Below, piece by piece: positions 35,171 through 42,931 of a stretch of DNA of 64,000 bases. Origin of the DNA: Thiocapsa bogorovii (lineage in GTDB: Bacteria > Pseudomonadota > Gammaproteobacteria > Chromatiales > Chromatiaceae); contig NZ_CP089309.1 of NCBI RefSeq assembly GCF_021228795.1, forward strand, positions 4,709,501 to 4,773,500, written 5' to 3'. A program made the position numbers and the translations under genes. Positions within the stretch are counted from its first letter, which is position 1. Each line of letters begins with the position of its first letter. The notes beneath the pieces are model-generated. The model was given only the letters and a program-made list of their open reading frames with translations, did not search any database and was not told the origin of the DNA.

Positions 35171-35647
35171 AGGTAGAGCATCGACGCCAGAACACGGTTT
35201 GCACAATCGCCTGATCCGATTCCTTGGCGATCGGCGATAGGCGCCGATCCGATGCCGATCCGATTGCGCCAATGGTCGCGCCACGTCAGCAGCAGTGCGC
35301 CTTCGATGCCGTACACGCTCCAACAGCCCGGCCGATGGATCGACAACGCCTATCAGGCGCGGATTTTGCGCCTACTGCGGATCAGCATGTTGGGCGATTA
35401 AAGCAAAGGTTGCGCCCGATAGGCTGCGACGATAAAGAGGCTCGGGCATGGGGTTTGCTTAGGGGCTCGCCCCAAGTTTGGGGCCGGCTCCCTGTTGGGG
35501 TTTGAGTGCCGGTGGTGGTCGACCTGCAGGATCATCTCGACGCGCTTCGATTATGACGCTCCACGCGGGCCTGTCGGCACGCCGATGCACTCGCCAGCCG
35601 AGCCGGTGCCGCGGGCTCTGCGGGGCGCTGATGCGACGTGGTAGGGC
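35171..35647. other. 477-bp gene-poor region inside the satellite
   Basis: Open frames here have only TTG starts and no recognisable protein. It contains tandem GCCGATCCGAT units (35243-35253, 35254-35264) with a related GATCCGAT nearby, and a hairpin AGGCGC/GCGCCT (35355-35373). Such features could belong to a replication origin, packaging site or promoter block; this is inference. Confidence 0.45.
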
Positions 35648-35803
35648 TTACGGGTTGGAGTCGGGAGACTGGATCAGATCCAGTTGCGCACGAAGATCGT
35701 CCATGTCGATTTCGGGTGCTGCGGCGATCTCCGCGGCGAGCGATTCGACCATGCCGGCAGGGATTTTGAGCAGATCGGCTAGGGCTTCCAGGTCTTCACT
35801 CAT
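35648..35803 (-). CDS. Small hypothetical protein downstream of the terminase small subunit (51 aa)
   Basis: 51 residues, MSEDLEALADLLKIPAGMVE then an acidic amphipathic helix ending SPDSNP. ATG 35803 overlaps the stop of the Nu1-like gene by eight bases (ATGAGTGA), which supports translation. No family recognised. Its helical, acidic nature would suit a partner of the terminase small subunit. Confidence 0.55.
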   Translation of the reverse strand: MSEDLEALADLLKIPAGMVESLAAEIAAAPEIDMDDLRAQLDLIQSPDSNP

Positions 35804-36299
35804 GAGCGGCGCCGGTGCCCTCAACGATCTGGCGATAAAGACTTTCGCGCATTCGATCGACCACGGCGATAACGCGCTCGACTGCGGCGCCATCGATACC
35901 GGCGTCTCGCTCAAGCAAGTCAGGCAAACTTTCGAGCCCGGTCGCGATCGGCTTGATCGTCTCGGACAGGACGCGCTCGAAATCGGCTGCGGTAATCAGC
36001 TCTCCGCGGACCTTCCCGAGCTGCGTTTCCGCCAGATCCGCCCGAGCTGCGTCGAGTCTGGCTCGTTCACGCTGCGGGTCGAGCGTGCCGGGCTCGGTGG
36101 CTGCGTCGGGCTTGGGAGTGAACCGCCACTCGGCGACGGCGAGTAGGTCAAACTGCCACGGGCGCCCCGAGTCGCCTCGCTCGATCACCGGGCATCCGCC
36201 GTTTCGGGTCCAGGTGTCGACGGTCGGCAAACTGACGCCGAAAAACGCGGCGACGCCAGAACGGTTGGCGATTCGCGACGGATGCGGGGTTGTTTTCAC
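35796..36299 (-). CDS. Nu1/DUF1441-like terminase small subunit
   Basis: 167 residues from a GTG start. Residues about 8-50 are a MerR-like winged helix (IANRSGVAAFFGVSLPTVDTW, then GGCPVIERGDSGRPWQFDLL) as in lambda Nu1 and DUF1441 DNA-packaging proteins. Residues 75-110 form a long charged helix (RERARLDAARADLAETQLGK) with the usual RGELI turn. The protein would recognise a cos or pac site for packaging. No large terminase gene is present in the element, so it would have to work with a helper phage's motor. Confidence 0.75.
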   Translation of the reverse strand: MKTTPHPSRIANRSGVAAFFGVSLPTVDTWTRNGGCPVIERGDSGRPWQFDLLAVAEWRFTPKPDAATEPGTLDPQRERARLDAARADLAETQLGKVRGELITAADFERVLSETIKPIATGLESLPDLLERDAGIDGAAVERVIAVVDRMRESLYRQIVEGTGAAHE

Positions 36300-36375
36300 T
36301 TATGCGGTTATAAAATCAAGTTATGAGGTGAGAAAACGATAGCGCCCCGAGCTGCGCGAAACCTGCGGTATACAG

Positions 36376-36397
36376 GTTCCGGCACAGGACCCGGAAC
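36376..36397. promoter_or_regulatory. Dyad between the Mor-like activator and terminase genes
   Basis: GTTCCGG (36376-36382) and CCGGAAC (36391-36397) are perfect inverted repeats around eight bases, with weaker symmetry further out (GTATAC/GTGTAC). It may be an activator site for late genes or a terminator of the activator gene. Confidence 0.4.
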
Positions 36398-36433
36398 GTG
36401 TACGACACACGCAACACCCTGAACCGTAAGCAC

Positions 36434-36691
36434 TTATAGCCATCTGCTCTGGCGTCTGCGTATCGTAGAAGTCGAGCATCCGACGCGACGCGCCACGTCT
36501 TCCAGGCTCTCCCCTTTCGCCAGCAGCTCTCGGGCCTCACGGTCTCGATGCTCTCGGTCAATCGCCTGGATGTAATACTCGGCGCCTCCCCATCGGTGCC
36601 GGACCTCCGCGACCGCAGCGGTCACGGCGGCTTCGGCCAACCCGAGACGGATACAGGTTTGCTTCGTGTCGGTCAAAATGTCTTCGGCCAA
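36434..36691 (-). CDS. Mor-like transcription activator
   Basis: 85 residues with a TTG start preceded by GAGG. Residues 20-50 (AAVAEVRHRWGGAEYYIQAIDR) match the dimerisation part of Mor/C-type activators, in which a G-G-Y-Ile pattern recurs. Residues 55-85 form the HTH (GESLEDVARRVGCSTSTIRRRQS). Mor proteins switch on middle or late phage genes. Its position just upstream of the terminase small subunit suggests it controls the packaging module. Confidence 0.6.
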   Translation of the reverse strand: MAEDILTDTKQTCIRLGLAEAAVTAAVAEVRHRWGGAEYYIQAIDREHRDREARELLAKGESLEDVARRVGCSTSTIRRRQSRWL

Positions 36692-36739
36692 TGCACAGAC
36701 CTCGACAGGTGGTGTGAGGTTGCCGGTCGGCGCCTCGCG

Positions 36740-36973
36740 TTATTCCCAAGCCCCGCCATTCGGTGGCGCGACACTGAGACTATCGAAGCCCCGCAACATC
36801 GAACAAAGCAGCGTTGCGGCGCTGCTGCGGTTTAGGGTGTGTTCCAGCTCGTCCAGCTCGTCACGCTCGCTCGCGCAAAGCTCGGGCTCGTGACGCAGAA
36901 GCCGTACATACCTCTCGGCGTCTGCGATCAAGCGGCCTGGATCCCTCACGAATCGCGGCGCGTGCTCGGTCAT
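36740..36973 (-). CDS. Hypothetical protein of the satellite element (77 aa)
   Basis: 77 residues starting MTEHAPRFVRDPGRLIADAE, mostly alpha-helical (YVRLLRHEPELCASERDELD) with a looser end. The start lies four bases after the stop of the coiled-coil gene. No family recognised. Confidence 0.55.
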   Translation of the reverse strand: MTEHAPRFVRDPGRLIADAERYVRLLRHEPELCASERDELDELEHTLNRSSAATLLCSMLRGFDSLSVAPPNGGAWE

Positions 36974-36977
36974 CGTT

Positions 36978-37607
36978 TCACGCGGCCATGTCTTCGTTGC
37001 GGATCCAACCATGACTGGTCCACTGGTAAGCATCCTCTCCACTCGGCGCCTTCTCTGCGGGTGTGGTGTCAACGGTGACGCCAGCGGCCTCGAGTGCGCT
37101 GGTGAGATCCGCAATCTCGCCTCGCAACAGATCCGCTTGCGCGTCCAGCTCTTGGACCTTGGCCCGACGCGCGGCGACCGGGAGACCCGCATCCGCGGAA
37201 GGTTTGACGCTGCTGAGCTTGAGCATCGCATCGGCGATCGTTTCGGCTGGCAAGATCGCGCACAGCAGATCAATCGAGACCTTGCCGCCGGGCACGCCAT
37301 ACAGCGCTGCATCTGAGCCGTGCGCAGTCTCGGCGCTGGCGGCTTGCTTGTGCAGCTCTTTCAGCAATTGGTCGACCTCCGCTTGAGCCTCGATCGCGCG
37401 GCGCCGGATGTTGGCAACCAGGATGCCCCGGACATCTTCAGGTGCGGTCGGCGCACTCAAGATCCGCTCGCGCTCGGCGAGCACGCTATCCAAGCGTGCA
37501 CGGGTTTCGGCGAGTCGATCGCGGGCGCTGCTGATTTGCGCTTGAACCTCTTTCGCCATTTGGGCGAGGCTCGACGGGGATGCTGCGGGCACTTGCTTAG
37601 CTGGCAT
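36978..37607 (-). CDS. Coiled-coil protein of the satellite element
   Basis: 209 residues. Residues 15-95 are a long heptad-patterned helix (LAQMAKEVQAQISSARDRLA and RRRAIEAQAEVDQLLKELHK), followed by a globular part (GKVSIDLLCAILPAETIADA) and a second helix ending near residue 185. It could be a scaffold-like, size-redirecting or inhibitory protein; the sequence gives no family. It overlaps the upstream gene by 11 bases. Confidence 0.6.
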   Translation of the reverse strand: MPAKQVPAASPSSLAQMAKEVQAQISSARDRLAETRARLDSVLAERERILSAPTAPEDVRGILVANIRRRAIEAQAEVDQLLKELHKQAASAETAHGSDAALYGVPGGKVSIDLLCAILPAETIADAMLKLSSVKPSADAGLPVAARRAKVQELDAQADLLRGEIADLTSALEAAGVTVDTTPAEKAPSGEDAYQWTSHGWIRNEDMAA

Positions 37608-37896
37608 GGCGATAGACTCCGGTGAATTGATCCATGATGCGCTGCTGCGCTTCGGCGACCTGTTGCTTGCGCTTATCGTCTTCGCGGGCCTGGATAAAGC
37701 CGACTCTCACGGCTTCATTGATTCGGCGCTGCGACTCGGAGATAACCGGCGCCGGGGTTTGTTCGGGCTCATCTTTCGCGCGTGCGAGGTTCAACGGCGC
37801 TAGGTCGCCACGGCGAAGCGGTCCAGGCCAATTGCAAGCCTGCTCCGACTGCTCACCGAAAAAGACGGCGCGATTCATAAAACGTGGAACTTTCAT
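37597..37896 (-). CDS. Hypothetical protein of the satellite element (99 aa)
   Basis: 99 residues, MKVPRFMNRAVFFGEQSEQA, with a Pro-rich middle (DEPEQTPAPVI) and an amphipathic helical end rich in Lys and Gln. No family recognised. Its ATG shares one base with the stop of the upstream Cys-rich gene (TAATG). Confidence 0.55.
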   Translation of the reverse strand: MKVPRFMNRAVFFGEQSEQACNWPGPLRRGDLAPLNLARAKDEPEQTPAPVISESQRRINEAVRVGFIQAREDDKRKQQVAEAQQRIMDQFTGVYRHAS

Positions 37897-38105
37897 TATT
37901 CGGTCCTCGGGTGGTGGTCAATACGGGTTTCGCGGCGGATCTGGTCAATCTCTTTGCGGTAATCAAACCATCCGCTTGCACGTCGCGTCGGCGGATTGGG
38001 TTTCTGCAATACGCAGCGGTGACACTCCGGGTCGGTCAATCGATCCTCATACCGGCATATCTCGCGGGTGTCGTTCGTCGTGCGGTGGCAGCTCTTTAGA
38101 GGCAT
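37896..38105 (-). CDS. Small Cys-rich protein of the satellite element (69 aa)
   Basis: 69 residues beginning MPLKSCHRTTNDTREICRYE, with cysteines at C6, C17, C29 and C32 (CHRC), enough for one zinc site. The end is basic with the EIDQIRRETR helix. It may be a zinc-finger regulator of the Ogr type in size, but the spacing does not match Ogr well. It starts within the preceding gene by a 10-base overlap. Confidence 0.5.
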   Translation of the reverse strand: MPLKSCHRTTNDTREICRYEDRLTDPECHRCVLQKPNPPTRRASGWFDYRKEIDQIRRETRIDHHPRTE

Positions 38106-38335
38106 GACGCCCCCGTCGCTCGCGGCGCGTTCAGCTCCGCGCACAGACTGCGCCACGTCGCGGCGAAGTCGAGAAAGAGCGGCGGCGCTCGGGATAGGTC
38201 GGATTCAGCGGCCATGAAAGCGAGCGCCACTAATACAGCGTGCTCCGTCTCCGTGAGCCCATATTGCGCTCCCCGCGGGGCCTCGCATGGTGCGCGCGGT
38301 GCGGGTGTTGGATCTGGCAAGGTTTCGTCGCTCAT
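38096..38335 (-). CDS. Hypothetical protein of the satellite element (79 aa)
   Basis: 79 residues: a Pro-rich start (TLPDPTPAPRAPCEAPRGAQ) then a helical part (LTETEHAVLVALAFMAAESD). No family recognised. Its ATG overlaps the TGA of the RHH gene (ATGA), so it is probably co-translated with it. Confidence 0.5.
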   Translation of the reverse strand: MSDETLPDPTPAPRAPCEAPRGAQYGLTETEHAVLVALAFMAAESDLSRAPPLFLDFAATWRSLCAELNAPRATGASCL

Positions 38336-38532
38336 CTGGTCATCAGCGGCGCTACGGGGCCGGTTGGCGCGGAGCGATTGAGTAGACGCGCACGTCGTTG
38401 CAAGTCGCGCTGTAATGCTTCGATCACGATTGAGCGAATAGACGCACCTGAAGATGCGGCAATGCTTTTCAATGCCCGGTGATCGGCTTCTGGTAGGTCG
38501 ACAACCAATCTTTTTGGTGTGGTGATTCTCAT
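38332..38532 (-). CDS. Ribbon-helix-helix DNA-binding protein
   Basis: 66 residues with the RHH pattern: strand KRLVVDLPEADHRALKSIAA, then SSGASIRSIVIEALQRDLQR helix. Dimers of this type insert a beta ribbon in the major groove and act as small repressors or antitoxins. No toxin-like partner gene is adjacent, so a regulatory role in the element is more likely. It lies downstream of the helicase gene in the same direction. Confidence 0.7.
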   Translation of the reverse strand: MRITTPKRLVVDLPEADHRALKSIAASSGASIRSIVIEALQRDLQRRARLLNRSAPTGPVAPLMTR

Positions 38533-38617
38533 GTGTACAAATCTACAGGAACGAATGAGGATGTCAATTCGAATCGGATGATCTCCGCACGATTGCGGAG
38601 ATCTCCACAGCTTCCAC

Positions 38618-40090
38618 TTATGCCGCTCGACGCTTCGCCGATCTGATCTGATAGTGACGAATCCATCTGGCCTGTTCGTCGCTCGGCTGGATCCCTGGAA
38701 AGAGCTTCCAGGCGAACGGCGGCTTCATTCCTCCGAACTTCGCAAGGAACGCATGGAACGCCCATCCATCCTTCCATCCTCGACGCTCGGCATACCATCG
38801 AAACGCCTGATACCATCCTCGTCGATCCTCGACGCTGAATACCGCGGTTCCGTCGTCGCCTGATCCGTATTCGACGAGACGCCCGTCTCGATAGACGACT
38901 TTCGACTTGCGACCCGGCCGATCGATGCCGCACGACGAGCAGGTGAATTGATCCGACTCCATGACGGCTCCGCAGTGCGAACAGGCGACCATGCGCTTTT
39001 CGGCCTTCTTCTTCGATGCGGCTTGATGTTCGCCCTTCCCGAGATCGGGAACCTCGAAGTGAATCGGCAGACCGAATCGAAGGGTATTCCCCGCATGGTC
39101 CAGAATCAGGGCGTCGGCTTTTCCATCGGCACGCCGTATGACCCGCCCGAGCTGTTGCATATGCAGAGCTTCCGATAGCGTAGGTCGAGCTAGAATTGCG
39201 CACGATGCGCCTGGATAGTCGAAGCCGATGCCCAACACGTTGACGCTCGATAAGACGCGGATCTCGCCGGCCTTGAACGATGCAATGATGTCCTTGCGCT
39301 CGTCGGGCCGGGTGTAGGCGTCGATGTGCGCTGCGGACACGCCAGCGTCGACGAAGTCGGCTATCACCGATTTGCTGTGCGCAATGTCGACGGCGAATAC
39401 TAGAGTCGGGCGGTCGATCGCCTTTTCCGTCCAGGTTGCGATGATGTCGCCGATCAAGGCTTTCGTATTCATCGCGTCCGCCAGCTCCGACGAGACGAAA
39501 TCGCCGCGCTTGAGCTTCACTCCCGAGATTGCCCGCTCGATCGACTCACTCCCCGGGCAGAACGCACGAGCCGGTGTCAGGAACCCTTGCTCGGTCAACC
39601 ATGCGACCGTAGGGCCTCGCACCAGGTTGGTGAAGTGTCCCCCGAGATCCGGTCTTAGAGGAGTTGCCGATAGGCCGATGAAGGGAACCCTGTTCCATGC
39701 TTCCATCAGCTTGATGTGGTCCTTCGCCAGAACATGGGCCTCGTCGATGATGGCGAATCCAGCGGGCGGAACTCCGCGGGCGGCGAACGTCTGGCGAGTG
39801 CCGACGATGACCTCGTCGTCGCAGTGCAACCAGGTGTTGCCGGCCTGCATGACTCCGACGCGAAGGCCTACGGCTTGCAGCGTGTCGGCAGCCTGATTCA
39901 CCAGTTCGATGCGGTCGACGATGAAAATCGACCTGTTGCCCTTCGCCGATGCCGATCGGATCAGGTGTGAGGCAACCACGGTTTTTCCGCCGCCTGTCGC
40001 AAGAGCACACATCTGACGTCGATGTCCGGCCGCATAGCCTTGACGCAGCTCTCGGATGATGTCGCCTTGAAAGGGATGCAGCTCAAACAT
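38618..40090 (-). CDS. SF2 DEAD/DEAH helicase with C-terminal zinc ribbon
   Basis: 490 residues. Helicase motifs: Q-like FELHPFQGDII, Walker A ATGGGKT (31-37), DEAH (116-119), SAT (141-143), motif V VNVLGIGFDYP and motif VI QLGRVIRR. A C-x2-C ... C-x2-C zinc ribbon (CSHCG, CSSCG) lies near residues 370-390. It resembles the ResIII/UvsW-like helicases of phages and satellites and probably unwinds DNA for the primase encoded just upstream. Its ATG overlaps the primase stop by eight bases. Confidence 0.85.
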   Translation of the reverse strand: MFELHPFQGDIIRELRQGYAAGHRRQMCALATGGGKTVVASHLIRSASAKGNRSIFIVDRIELVNQAADTLQAVGLRVGVMQAGNTWLHCDDEVIVGTRQTFAARGVPPAGFAIIDEAHVLAKDHIKLMEAWNRVPFIGLSATPLRPDLGGHFTNLVRGPTVAWLTEQGFLTPARAFCPGSESIERAISGVKLKRGDFVSSELADAMNTKALIGDIIATWTEKAIDRPTLVFAVDIAHSKSVIADFVDAGVSAAHIDAYTRPDERKDIIASFKAGEIRVLSSVNVLGIGFDYPGASCAILARPTLSEALHMQQLGRVIRRADGKADALILDHAGNTLRFGLPIHFEVPDLGKGEHQAASKKKAEKRMVACSHCGAVMESDQFTCSSCGIDRPGRKSKVVYRDGRLVEYGSGDDGTAVFSVEDRRGWYQAFRWYAERRGWKDGWAFHAFLAKFGGMKPPFAWKLFPGIQPSDEQARWIRHYQIRSAKRRAA

Positions 40091-41126
40091 GACTGCGCCC
40101 TCCCTGGAATGCCGCAGTGCAGTAGGCGTCGGCGTCACCGAGACTCGCAACGACATCTGCGATCGTCCGACCTGCACAAGATCCATGATGACAATGGAAT
40201 CCGGGCCACCGTCCGGGATTAACGAAGACGACGGCGCCGGTGCGTCCGTGCGGCGTCGAGTGCCCATCGCGCCACGGACACCAGACCGAGTGAGTCGTCG
40301 AGTCGACGGCGTGCCTGTAGAGCCCGTGAGCGGTCAACCAGGCGACCACGTCGAGTGTGGTGTAGTCGCCTTTGCCGCCGATGCGCGGGCCGGCCTGACG
40401 CGGCTCCGACGACGTCACGGCGGGTGTCGAGCGACGGGCGTAGAAGTTCGCTAAATCCTCGACGAGACGACGCTCGACCTGACGCCACGGCGCCGGGATC
40501 CAACACGCCGAGTCACGATGCGGTCGTTCGGGCGTATCCGGTCCCTTTCGATTTCGCGTGCCGTACAGGCGGAAAATCCTTCCGGGATTCTTCACGCTGC
40601 GGTCAAAGTCGACCTCGTCGTCGGCGAACTCCGCGGCGAGTCCCGAGTAGATCGACCTGAACATCTCGGTCGTCTCGTCGTTGCTCGGCAGTCTGACGCG
40701 GTAGACGGCGTGATAGCCGTTGCCGCTGAGTCCATGCAGCGGTATGGGCCAGTCGAGTTTGCGCAGCATCGCGACCAGGGCGTCACGGCGCCCGAGTGCG
40801 GCTTTCAGCTCGTCGGCGGTCGACGAGACACCTGTCGGTCGACAAGGATCGAAGTCGAACGGAATCCGAGTTACCCATGCAACATCGCCGTTGCAGATCG
40901 GCGAGCCGGTCATGCCGTTGCCGACGTGCCGCGGCTTCGGGCCGTTGAGCGACGTGAACAGGTTGCCGCGGTCCCGAAGGCGGTCGACCTGACGAACAAG
41001 TCGATCCAGGTCGTCGAACCATCCTGTCGTCCAGCGTTCGCCGATCTGATGCCGCAGCTCGATTGAGCCGTTATCGCTGATCTGTGCCGCCAGATAGTCG
41101 CGCGTCGATGTCAGCGTCGGAGTCAT
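40083..41126 (-). CDS. Archaeo-eukaryotic-type primase with C-terminal Zn-binding segment
   Basis: 347 residues. AEP motifs are in order: motif I IPFDFDP with the two metal-binding Asp residues (91 and 93), motif II SGNGYH (134-139), and motif III DFDRSVKNPGRIFRLYGT (173-190). A C-terminal segment with WCPWRDGH and FHCHHGSC looks like a CHC2-like zinc site. It would lay primers for element replication together with the adjacent helicase. ATGA overlap with the winged-helix gene upstream supports the start. Confidence 0.82.
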   Translation of the reverse strand: MTPTLTSTRDYLAAQISDNGSIELRHQIGERWTTGWFDDLDRLVRQVDRLRDRGNLFTSLNGPKPRHVGNGMTGSPICNGDVAWVTRIPFDFDPCRPTGVSSTADELKAALGRRDALVAMLRKLDWPIPLHGLSGNGYHAVYRVRLPSNDETTEMFRSIYSGLAAEFADDEVDFDRSVKNPGRIFRLYGTRNRKGPDTPERPHRDSACWIPAPWRQVERRLVEDLANFYARRSTPAVTSSEPRQAGPRIGGKGDYTTLDVVAWLTAHGLYRHAVDSTTHSVWCPWRDGHSTPHGRTGAVVFVNPGRWPGFHCHHGSCAGRTIADVVASLGDADAYCTAAFQGGRSHV

Positions 41127-41722
41127 GCCGCACCTCCGAGCCGGATCTCGACGAGCTTGCCGCCGTCCGGGCCGTCCGGGGGGTTGCCTACCCTTCGGGC
41201 AACTGTAGATGTAGTTGTCCCTTGGGGGGTCCCTTGAGTAGGGGCTTGGCAAGGGGCTACCGAAGGGGCTTCGGTAGGGGCTTGGCAAGGGGCTTGGGTA
41301 GGGGCTTCATCCGATCGGAAGATGGGCCAGCGGTCGAGAAACATCCGCACCAGCGGCGATTCGGGTAGGCTGGCAATGTGGCGCTTTGCCTCGACGAGCC
41401 GATAGTCTTCGGCTTTGGGCTCGCCTTTCTTCCAGGCGAATTGAGCCGCACACTGATTCGGCAGATAGACCAGTCCCGCCGCCGAGTCGCGCAGCAACAG
41501 GCCGACGGCTTCCAGGTCATCAAAAGCGTCGTCGACGGTCTCGCGATCCTCGAAGATGATCTCGGCGATCGTCCCTGACGCGACGAAGTGAATCCCGGTG
41601 CGGTGCGACTCGGGGCCGCACTCGCAATAGAGCAGGACCTTAAAGGCAACATCCGACAGGCGAAGGGCCGCGCGATACTCGCGAATCCAGCGCGCCGGCT
41701 CGATATGGGCGTCCTTACGCAT
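41123..41722 (-). CDS. Winged-helix protein, possible replication initiator, with Ala-Pro repeat tail
   Basis: 199 residues. Residues 1-125 look like the helix-rich replisome-organiser type: WIREYRAALRLSDVAFKVLL, TIAEIIFEDRETVDDAFDDL and LEAVGLLLRDSAAGLVYLPN form HTH and wing. Residues about 148-172 are a tetrapeptide repeat (APTQ-APCQ-APTE-APSV-APCQ-APTQ) encoded by six 12-base DNA repeats. Being directly upstream of primase and helicase, it is a candidate origin-binding or loader protein; no family could be named. Confidence 0.6.
   Translation of the reverse strand: MRKDAHIEPARWIREYRAALRLSDVAFKVLLYCECGPESHRTGIHFVASGTIAEIIFEDRETVDDAFDDLEAVGLLLRDSAAGLVYLPNQCAAQFAWKKGEPKAEDYRLVEAKRHIASLPESPLVRMFLDRWPIFRSDEAPTQAPCQAPTEAPSVAPCQAPTQGTPQGTTTSTVARRVGNPPDGPDGGKLVEIRLGGAA
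41240..41311. repeat. Six 12-bp tandem repeats inside the winged-helix gene
   Basis: Consecutive units AGGGGCTTGGCA, AGGGGCTACCGA, AGGGGCTTCGGT, AGGGGCTTGGCA, AGGGGCTTGGGT and AGGGGCTTCATC. The length is a multiple of three, so copy-number change keeps the frame. Repeats inside an initiator gene can also act as iterons of the origin. Confidence 0.85.
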
Positions 41723-42338
41723 GGGGCGCCTCCGTGCTATCATTCTTCGCGAACATGCCTTGCTCGTCGCCTTCACCGATCGAGCCGTTCGCCGCGGCTC
41801 GATCGGTATCCATCATCAGTTCATCTAACCTGATTGCCTGCTCGAATTGCGCTCGACATTCCGGGCCGATTCCCCATTCGATTGATCTCGGGTCAGTCAA
41901 CGCACGGCCGCAGAATCCGCAGTTCAACGCACCGAAGGCAATCGCGCGCTTCGGATCGTCGACGAATCGCCGCAGTGTCTCAGTCACCAGGTCGACAGCC
42001 GCACCAGTGCGGGCGTCGTCGCGTTGCCATCTCATCAGGTGCAGTGCGCAATCGGGCAAGATGCGGACCTTGATCTCGGTCTTGGCGTTGACCGAAGTCA
42101 CCAGCTTTGCCTCGATGTTGTAGATCGTCCATCCGGTTGGTGAGCTGTGCAGTATCGGCCTGATCTCGATGTTGAACCGCTCGCGATCTGCGACCAGATG
42201 CAGTTTCGTCGGCGGGCGTCGACGGTCCAGTTCATGACCCGCCAGTCGTGCCGATGCAATTCGATGCAGTAGGGAATGGGCGTCGAAGTCGAGCGGGATC
42301 GGCTTCAGCCATGTTTCGCGGGTGTATTCGGCGCTCAT
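41715..42338 (-). CDS. DUF6011-domain protein of the satellite element
   Basis: 207 residues from ATG 42338. The C-terminal third has NCGFCGRALTDPRSIEWGIG followed by PEC, the zinc-ribbon signature of DUF6011 proteins common in phages and conjugative elements. The N-terminal part is a beta-rich domain (LHLVADRERFNIEIRPILHS, TGWTIYNIEAKL). Probably nucleic-acid associated. Overlaps on both sides (ATGA upstream, eight bases downstream) mark it as part of one operon. Confidence 0.65.
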   Translation of the reverse strand: MSAEYTRETWLKPIPLDFDAHSLLHRIASARLAGHELDRRRPPTKLHLVADRERFNIEIRPILHSSPTGWTIYNIEAKLVTSVNAKTEIKVRILPDCALHLMRWQRDDARTGAAVDLVTETLRRFVDDPKRAIAFGALNCGFCGRALTDPRSIEWGIGPECRAQFEQAIRLDELMMDTDRAAANGSIGEGDEQGMFAKNDSTEAPHA

Positions 42339-42553
42339 GACTGCACCGCCTGGGTCCAACGCACGACGCGCGCAAGGTTGCCGTTCGGGGTCACGTCAAA
42401 TTCGCCGGTGACGACGGGTTGCATGCCGGCGGCTTTAGCCTGTTCTTCGCAAAAGCGATCGAACGCTTCCCAATTGGAAACGCCTGTCGGGTGCATGGCC
42501 AGCGGGTCAATGCCGTGCTCCACCAGAAATGCATGGGCGGTTGATTCGTTCAT
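42335..42553 (-). CDS. Hypothetical protein of the satellite element (72 aa)
   Basis: 72 residues, MNESTAHAFLVEHGIDPLAM, then NWEAFDRFCEEQAKAAG and a beta-rich end (VVTGEFDVTPNGNLARVVRW). No family recognised. ATGA overlaps on both sides place it between the AlpA-like regulator and the DUF6011 gene in a coupled operon. Confidence 0.55.
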   Translation of the reverse strand: MNESTAHAFLVEHGIDPLAMHPTGVSNWEAFDRFCEEQAKAAGMQPVVTGEFDVTPNGNLARVVRWTQAVQS

Positions 42554-42756
42554 GCCGCCGCCCTCCCGGTGATCGATTCGGCCTGTTTCCGCTCGATCCA
42601 CTCCGATTCATCCCGGTCGACGATGCGAAGCTGTCCGCCGATCTTGATCGTTCTGGGCATATCCGAGCGGCGCCTGTAGAACGTTGGCTCACTGATCCCG
42701 TGACGCTCGCAGAAGTCGGCGACTGAGGATGATGTCGGTCTTGATGGGGTTTTCAT
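42550..42756 (-). CDS. AlpA-like helix-turn-helix regulator/excisionase
   Basis: 68 residues. The winged helix is SSVADFCERHGISEPTFYRR with the wing IKIGGQLRIVDRDESEWIER, as in MerR-like AlpA and Xis proteins. In P4-like satellites and PICIs such proteins regulate the lifestyle switch or aid excision. AGGTGAA precedes ATG 42756. It is the first gene after a terminator and a 175-base A+T-richer spacer (42757-42931), so that spacer probably holds the main early promoter of the element. Confidence 0.72.
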   Translation of the reverse strand: MKTPSRPTSSSVADFCERHGISEPTFYRRRSDMPRTIKIGGQLRIVDRDESEWIERKQAESITGRAAA

Positions 42757-42896
42757 GTATTCACCTTTTCGTATCGGTGCAATCGGTTGACTGCGTTTAA
42801 TTGCCGATGCGATGGGCTTAGTGAACAGCGAAGTGAAAACCGATAAAACGCGATGAATCCGACGAACGTTAATCGGGATTAATCGGATCGACAGGC

Positions 42897-42922
42897 ATAA
42901 AAAAACCGCCGTGATGGCGGTT
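42897..42922 (-). terminator. Intrinsic terminator after the 205-aa gene
   Basis: On the minus strand AACCGCC-ATCAC-GGCGGTT is followed by seven T residues. It ends the integrase transcript ten bases after the 42932-43549 gene, separating it from the AlpA operon. Confidence 0.85.
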
Positions 42923-42931
42923 CGATGTGGG

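Noticed and set aside
35074-35346. A 90-codon minus-strand frame (TTG start) in the satellite spacer
   Set aside because: Only a TTG start, no ribosome site, and it overlaps the better-supported 34937-35170 gene; kept as non-coding.
38332-38532. RHH protein as antitoxin of a toxin-antitoxin pair
   Set aside because: The overlapping neighbour (38096-38335) has no toxin fold that I can recognise.
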